From contig CBDCMR010000004.1 in assembly GCA_965219035.1 (NCBI GenBank), positions 1,302,001-1,366,000 on the forward strand: a stretch of DNA of 64,000 nt, in the 5' to 3' direction. This document shows, in pieces, positions 59,605 to 64,000 of this stretch. The first letter of the stretch is position 1, and the number at the start of each line of letters is the position of its first letter. The stretch comes from CBDCKN01 sp965219035 (GTDB taxonomy: Bacteria; Gemmatimonadota; Gemmatimonadetes; Longimicrobiales; Gaopeijiaceae). The notes beneath the pieces are model-generated. The model did no database searches. It had not been told where the DNA came from and saw only the letters and a program-made list of their open reading frames with translations. A program made the translations under genes and the position numbers.

Positions 59605-59872
59605 GCGCTAGCGCGCTTGTTACCGGCCAGATCCTAGGCGGAGCTCCGCAGTCATAGCCATGGCTACGTAAAAGAGTTCCAACGACGGGGGCACCGCGCG
59701 AAGCGTGGTCGGCCCCGTGCCGCCCTAACGGGGACCGACAGGGCGCCAGCCCTGTTGGTCGGGCAAAAGGGGGGTTGCGGGCCCATAGCGCGTCTCTCTT
59801 CCTCGGACCACGGCCTTCGGCCGCGGTGCCCGCCTTGCTACGCCTCGTCATCGTTCGTTCTTGGCCTTCGGC
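59556..59872 (+). mobile_element. Partial GAGGCCTG-type element
   Basis: TA at 59556-59557 is followed by GAGGCCGGTTGAAGAAGTGG, and about 315 bp match the copy at 45721 closely (TTAGGAGCGCCGACAAGCGC, GACAGGGCGCCAGCCCTGTT, TCGTCATCGTTCGTTCTT). Homology ends near 59872 and the right inverted repeat is missing. It covers the 5' end of the zinc-ribbon gene. From 59873 to 60035 I see no gene or RNA structure. Confidence 0.82.
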
Positions 59873-60035
59873 CTTTAGATACACCGATCACCGTGCCCAG
59901 GTTACGAGTAGACGAGCCCGTTTATTCCATTGCCAGGGGAGATAGAACGGCCAGAGGCAGGCGAAGGGGCTGGCCTTCGCGCGCCAGGATCTCCAACTTG
60001 GCCGGCACTGGATCTTCTGCAGTGGACGAGCGTCC

Positions 60036-60611
60036 ATGCTACTCGTGCTCGACAACTACGATTCCTTCACGTTCAATCTGGTCCAATACCTGGGCGAGCT
60101 TGGAGCGGACGTCGTCGTGATACGCAACGACGAGCGATCCGTCGCGGAGATCCTGGAGCTATCGCCGTCTCGGGTCGTGATCTCTCCGGGTCCGTGCACC
60201 CCCGAGGAGGCCGGCGTGAGCATCGAGCTGTTCCGTAACCTGGGGCCGTCCACCCCCATGCTGGGGGTCTGCCTCGGTCACCAGGCCCTAGGCGAGGCGT
60301 TCGGCGGGGAGACCGTTCGTGCCGATCGGGTCATGCACGGTAAGACCGCACCGGTGTGGCACACCGGCGAGGGGATCTTCGTCGGCATCCCTTCTCCCTT
60401 TACCGTGGCCCGTTACCACTCACTCGTTACGGACGCGTCCGCCCTGCCCGGGGAGCTCGTACCCGTGGCCTGGAGTGGGGCCGAGGGCGATTCTTCGGAG
60501 GTTCAGGCCATCCGGCACCGGGAGCACCCGTTGTGGGGCGTCCAGTTCCATCCCGAGTCGCTTTTCTCCGAGCACGGCAAGACGCTGCTGGCCAACTTTT
60601 TGGCCCTATAG
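60036..60611 (+). CDS. Anthranilate/aminodeoxychorismate synthase glutamine amidotransferase
   Basis: This class I glutamine amidotransferase (191 residues) supplies ammonia for anthranilate or 4-amino-4-deoxychorismate synthesis (TrpG or PabA). It opens MLLVLDNYDSFTFNLVQYLG and has SPGPCTPEEAG near 50-60, the nucleophilic Cys in GVCLGHQALGEAFGG near 77-91, and His/Glu in WGVQFHPESLFSEHG near 167-181. No synthase component is adjacent, so the pathway cannot be decided. There is no clear Shine-Dalgarno before ATG 60036. The TAG stop is followed by GAGGCCT, a possible element relic. Confidence 0.9.
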   Translation: MLLVLDNYDSFTFNLVQYLGELGADVVVIRNDERSVAEILELSPSRVVISPGPCTPEEAGVSIELFRNLGPSTPMLGVCLGHQALGEAFGGETVRADRVMHGKTAPVWHTGEGIFVGIPSPFTVARYHSLVTDASALPGELVPVAWSGAEGDSSEVQAIRHREHPLWGVQFHPESLFSEHGKTLLANFLAL

Positions 60612-60712
60612 AGGCCTCCCTTCAGGGCCTGTTTTACCTCGAACCCGTTGCCACTCCAGCCGGGCTCGGATAACTTAACTGGCGTGATATTTGCATCATC
60701 GGGCGTCGCCTC

Positions 60713-61525
60713 GTGTCCTGGAAGGGACCGTTGAGCGGCCGCGTACTCGGCATCGTTCCGGCGCGGCTGGCCTCTACCCGCCTCCCCAACAAGCCCCTTT
60801 ATCCCCTCCGCGGCAGACCTCTCATCGAGTGGGTTTGGCGGCGTGTGGAGACGATGGAGGTGTTGGATCACGCCGTGGTGGCGACCGACAGTGAGGAGGT
60901 GGCCGACGTGTGTCACGCCTTGGGGGCCCCTGTCGAGATGACGTCGTCTGAGCATCCTTCCGGCACCGATCGCGTGGCAGAAGTAGTTCAGCGCACCGCG
61001 TTCGAGGACTACGAGGTCGTTGCGAACATCCAGGGTGACGAGCCCCTCCTGAAGGAGCTCCACCTGGAGGCCGCCATCTCCCTCGTCCGCGACGAAGCAT
61101 GGGAGATCGGAACGTGTGCCACGCCTCTCATGGACGAGGACGCCCGCAATGATCCGGCAGCCGTGAAGGTGGTCCGGGCGACGGGAGGCAGGGCGCTCTA
61201 CTTCTCGCGAGCTTCCATCCCCTACGTGCGCGACGGTAAGCCGGAGCCCGAGGACTTGGAGAGGGAGCCCTTTCTGCGGCACATCGGCATCTACGCGTAC
61301 TCCCAGGATGCTCTGGCGCGCTGGGTCGCGCTGGCTCCCTCGCCCCTCGAACAGTTGGAGCACCTGGAGCAGTTGAGACCTCTGGAAGCGGGCATTCGCA
61401 TCGGGGTGGCGATCGTGGGTCAAGCGGATCCAGGCGTAGATACGCCGGCGGATGCGGTCCGGATGGAAGAGAAGCTGGCCAGAATCGAGAACCTCAATTC
61501 ACGAATGAGCGATGATGGATCCTGA
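60713..61525 (+). CDS. kdsB: 3-deoxy-manno-octulosonate cytidylyltransferase
   Basis: KdsB activates Kdo as CMP-Kdo for lipopolysaccharide inner core. The 270-residue protein opens GIVPARLASTRLPNKPLYPL, a nucleotidyltransferase motif, with ATDSEEVADVC near 59-69, SSEHPSGTDRVAEV near 78-91 and VVANIQGDEPLL near 102-113. GTG 60713 is listed; TTG 60731 has AGGGA just ahead and would begin MSGRVLGIVPAR, so it is an equally good start. The gene overlaps pyrG by 14 bp. Confidence 0.92.
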   Translation: MSWKGPLSGRVLGIVPARLASTRLPNKPLYPLRGRPLIEWVWRRVETMEVLDHAVVATDSEEVADVCHALGAPVEMTSSEHPSGTDRVAEVVQRTAFEDYEVVANIQGDEPLLKELHLEAAISLVRDEAWEIGTCATPLMDEDARNDPAAVKVVRATGGRALYFSRASIPYVRDGKPEPEDLEREPFLRHIGIYAYSQDALARWVALAPSPLEQLEHLEQLRPLEAGIRIGVAIVGQADPGVDTPADAVRMEEKLARIENLNSRMSDDGS

Positions 61526-63176
61526 CGTTCGGCAGACCAAGTACATCTTCTTGACCGGCGGTGTGGTCTCTTCCCTGGGGAAGGGCATCGCAGCAGCATC
61601 TCTCGGACGAATCCTGAAGGAGCGTGGTCTCAGAGTAACGCTCCTGAAGTTCGACCCGTACATCAATGTCGATCCGGGCACGATGTCCCCCTTCCAGCAC
61701 GGGGAAGTCTACGTCACCGACGACGGCGCCGAGACGGATCTCGACCTCGGACACTACGAGCGTTTCATCGACGAGTCGCTATCACAGGCCAACAACGTCA
61801 CCACGGGCCGTATATACCAAGACGTCATCGCCAAGGAGCGCAAGGGCGAATACCTGGGCTCCACCGTTCAGGTCATCCCTCATATCACCGATGAGATCAA
61901 GAGCCGTCTGCGGCTCCTCGCCGACGATCACGACGTGGTCATCACGGAGATCGGCGGCACGGTCGGCGACATCGAGAGCCTGCCGTTCCTGGAGGCCATC
62001 CGGCAATTCCGCCAGGACGAAGGGCGCGAGAACGCCATCTTCATCCACCTGACCCTCATCCCGTACATCGCCGCCGTAGGTGAGCTCAAGACCAAGCCTA
62101 CCCAGCACTCCGTCCGGGAGCTTATGCAGATTGGAATTCAGCCGGACATTCTCATCTGCCGCTCTGAGCACCCTTTGGACGAGAGCATCAAGAAGAAGAT
62201 CGCCCTCTTCACGAATGTGCCGCTCAGCGGCGTCATCGAGGCCAGGGACGTCAGCACGATCTACGAGGTGCCCCTGGAGCTGCGACGACAGGGGCTCGAC
62301 GACGTGGTCCTCGACCTCTTCGGCATTCAGGCGCCGCCCACCGATCTTGAAGAATGGGCCGGCATCGTGAAGCGGGTCAAAAATCCGTCCGTCGGCACTG
62401 TCCGGATAGCGGTGGTGGGGAAGTACACCGAGCTCGTGGACGCGTACAAGTCCGTACAGCAGGGACTCGTCCATGGGGGCATCGCCAATGATGTGAAGGT
62501 GGATGTCGAGTGGGTCTCGGCCGAGCGCTATGCCGCTGGGAACATGGACCACCTCAAGGGCTTCGACGGGCTCCTCATTCCGGGTGGCTTCGGAGAGCGT
62601 GGCATCGAGGGGATGCTCATGGCCATTCGTTGGGCCCGCGACAACGACCTCCCGTTCTTCGGGATCTGCCTCGGTCTGCAGTGTGCCATCATCGAGTTCG
62701 CCCGTAGCGTGTGCGGGCTCTCCGACGCCCATTCCGTCGAGTTCTCGGATACGGCAACCGATCCCGTTATCTGCCTCATGGACTCCCAGCTGAACGTCAC
62801 CACCAAGGGGGGCACGATGCGGCTGGGGCAATATCCGGCGCGGCTCCGCCCCGAATCACGCGTCCTGGACATCTACGGAGCGAGCGAGATCAGCGAGCGG
62901 CACCGCCATAGGTATGAGGTCAACAACGCATACCGTGAGCTTCTCGTGGAGCACGGCCTGATCATGTCGGGCACGTCCCCAGATGAACACCTCGTGGAGA
63001 TGATCGAGCTGTCGGAGCATCCTTGGTTCGTCGGATGTCAGTTCCACCCGGAGTTGAAGAGCCGTCCTACCAGGCCGCATCCGCTGTTCGCCTCGTTCAT
63101 CGAGGCCGCGGTCGCCCACCTGAACGAGCCAAGCTCGGCCCCCCAGACGGAAGCCGTGGTAGCCGCCGGGGAATGA
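61512..63176 (+). CDS. pyrG: CTP synthase
   Basis: PyrG (554 residues) converts UTP to CTP with glutamine nitrogen. The synthetase domain opens KYIFLTGGVVSSLGKGIAAA near 8-27 and has DPYINVDPGTMSPFQHGEVY near 47-66 followed by VTDDGAETDLDLGHYERF. The glutaminase domain has GFGERGIEGML near 357-367, the Cys in FFGICLGLQCAIIE near 382-395, and His/Glu in GCQFHPELKSRP near 509-520. Length is normal. The stop overlaps kdsA (ATGATG/TGA). kdsB, pyrG and kdsA share a route, as CMP-Kdo needs CTP. Confidence 0.97.
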   Translation: MMDPDVRQTKYIFLTGGVVSSLGKGIAAASLGRILKERGLRVTLLKFDPYINVDPGTMSPFQHGEVYVTDDGAETDLDLGHYERFIDESLSQANNVTTGRIYQDVIAKERKGEYLGSTVQVIPHITDEIKSRLRLLADDHDVVITEIGGTVGDIESLPFLEAIRQFRQDEGRENAIFIHLTLIPYIAAVGELKTKPTQHSVRELMQIGIQPDILICRSEHPLDESIKKKIALFTNVPLSGVIEARDVSTIYEVPLELRRQGLDDVVLDLFGIQAPPTDLEEWAGIVKRVKNPSVGTVRIAVVGKYTELVDAYKSVQQGLVHGGIANDVKVDVEWVSAERYAAGNMDHLKGFDGLLIPGGFGERGIEGMLMAIRWARDNDLPFFGICLGLQCAIIEFARSVCGLSDAHSVEFSDTATDPVICLMDSQLNVTTKGGTMRLGQYPARLRPESRVLDIYGASEISERHRHRYEVNNAYRELLVEHGLIMSGTSPDEHLVEMIELSEHPWFVGCQFHPELKSRPTRPHPLFASFIEAAVAHLNEPSSAPQTEAVVAAGE

Positions 63177-63991
63177 TGCTCGACGCGTTCACGCTCATCT
63201 CGGGCCCCTGCGTACTGGAGGACGACGAGCTCAATCTCGAGATCGGCCGCCAACTGGCTCTCCTTTCGTCTGTCCTGGGGCTGCCGGTCGTGTTCAAGGC
63301 ATCGTTTGACAAAGCGAACCGGTCGCGACCGGACTCTCCGAGGGGACCGGGCCTGGACGCGGGACTCGAGCTCCTCGAGCGGATCAAGGGCGAGACCGGG
63401 CTTCCGGTCCTCACGGACATCCACGAGGCGGGTCAGGCCGCAGCCGCAGCCCAGGTCGCCGATGTTCTGCAGATCCCGGCGTTCCTCTGCCGCCAGACCG
63501 ATCTGTTAACTGCCGCGGGCGCCACCGGGAAGGTCGTCAACGTGAAGAAGGGGCAGTGGATGTCCCCCGACGACATGCTTGGCGCCGTGGAGAAGGTGCA
63601 GCGCGCTGGGGCCTCTCAGGTGGCGATAACCGAGAGGGGGACCTTCTTCGGATATGGGGACTTGGTCGTCGACATGCGCTCCTTCCAACGCACGCGTAAC
63701 GCCTGCCGCGTTCCGGTCATCTTCGACGGGACCCACTCCGTACAGCGTCCCGGCCAGGGCGACGGATCCAGCGCGGGCGATCCGGAGTTCACCGCCCCAC
63801 TCGTGCGAGCCGCTGTGGCGGCAGGCTGCGACGGGTTGTTCCTGGAAACCCATCCGAACCCCGGCCAGGCGCCCTCCGACAGCAGCAACATGCTTCCTCT
63901 CGACGATCTGAAGGCACTCTTGGAGGAGGCCCTCGCTGTGCGCGCCGCCCTCGCCGGCGTAAGGCCTCCCGCTCCCTCGCCTACGGCCTGA
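63173..63991 (+). CDS. kdsA: 2-dehydro-3-deoxyphosphooctonate aldolase (Kdo-8-phosphate synthase)
   Basis: KdsA condenses phosphoenolpyruvate and arabinose 5-phosphate to Kdo 8-phosphate for lipopolysaccharide. The 272-residue TIM barrel has FTLISGPCVLEDDELN near 6-21, FKASFDKANRSRPDSPRGPG near 42-61, VLQIPAFLCRQTDLL near 98-112, VNVKKGQWMSPDDML near 122-136, and the end FLETHPNPGQAPSDSSNMLP. Cys13 in GPCVLEDDE and the metal-type pattern can be compared with metal-dependent enzymes, but the class is not settled here. ATG 63173 overlaps the pyrG stop. Confidence 0.95.
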   Translation: MMLDAFTLISGPCVLEDDELNLEIGRQLALLSSVLGLPVVFKASFDKANRSRPDSPRGPGLDAGLELLERIKGETGLPVLTDIHEAGQAAAAAQVADVLQIPAFLCRQTDLLTAAGATGKVVNVKKGQWMSPDDMLGAVEKVQRAGASQVAITERGTFFGYGDLVVDMRSFQRTRNACRVPVIFDGTHSVQRPGQGDGSSAGDPEFTAPLVRAAVAAGCDGLFLETHPNPGQAPSDSSNMLPLDDLKALLEEALAVRAALAGVRPPAPSPTA

Positions 63992-64000
63992 CTGTCCATG

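Overview
The window is a GC-rich chromosomal segment from a Gram-negative bacterium, most likely a member of Gemmatimonadota. The outer-membrane side is shown by a SusC/SusD-type pair and by two Kdo genes (kdsA, kdsB). The phylum guess rests on three things: a remnant of a Ser/Thr kinase whose N-terminus is typical of Gemmatimonadota, the SusC/SusD pair outside Bacteroidota-like sequence, and the mix of housekeeping genes. It is inference, not proof. No rRNA and no CRISPR array were seen; there is one tRNA, tRNA-Arg(TCT).

Layout. Positions 1-22 kb are accessory and eroded. They hold a SusC/SusD pair, a fused MaoC-like hydratase/MmgE-PrpD protein, an isoprenylcysteine-methyltransferase-like gene inside a 32-bp inverted repeat, a proline-racemase-family enzyme, several membrane or lipoprotein genes of unknown role, and the tRNA. 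Many broken genes lie among them: an acyl-CoA dehydrogenase fragment, a SPASM-domain fragment, a headless pilin stub, a Ser/Thr-kinase N-lobe, an SGNH hydrolase cut by an IS481-type element, and one frameshifted gene. From 16 to 22 kb come a TPR protein, a REC-PAS-PAS regulator, a release-factor-like protein, an AI-2E family permease, a cold-shock gene with a clear terminator, an alpha/beta hydrolase, tag and dcd.

Positions 23.1-37.9 kb hold a complete 14-gene complex I operon, nuoA to nuoN, in canonical order. A phosphohexomutase, a UPF0182 membrane protein, sucC, sucD, an EIIA-like/CBS protein and ndk follow. Positions 46.2-52.8 kb are the ribosome/fatty-acid cluster: DUF177, rpmF, plsX, fabH, fabD, fabG, acpP, fabF and then ispF. 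The last part has a DedA protein, a Xer-type recombinase, a carboxy-terminal protease, glutamine-dependent nadE, a zinc-ribbon protein, trpG/pabA, kdsB, pyrG and kdsA.

The strongest unexplained signal is a set of short non-coding elements, 64 to about 450 bp, with terminal inverted repeats and flanking TA dinucleotides. They fall into two related groups, one starting GAGGCCTGTTGAAGAAGTGG and one starting GTGTYCC. At least eight copies or ends lie exactly on stop codons of housekeeping genes (nuoE, nuoF, the UPF0182 gene, ndk, ispF, dedA, ctp, nadE), and weaker remnants lie on three more. Because the elements begin with G and duplicate TA, insertion into a TAG or TAA stop restores TAG, so the host protein stays intact. 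Some host proteins have taken their C-terminal or N-terminal residues from these elements. TA duplication fits mobilisation by an IS630/Tc1-mariner type transposase, which is not in this window.
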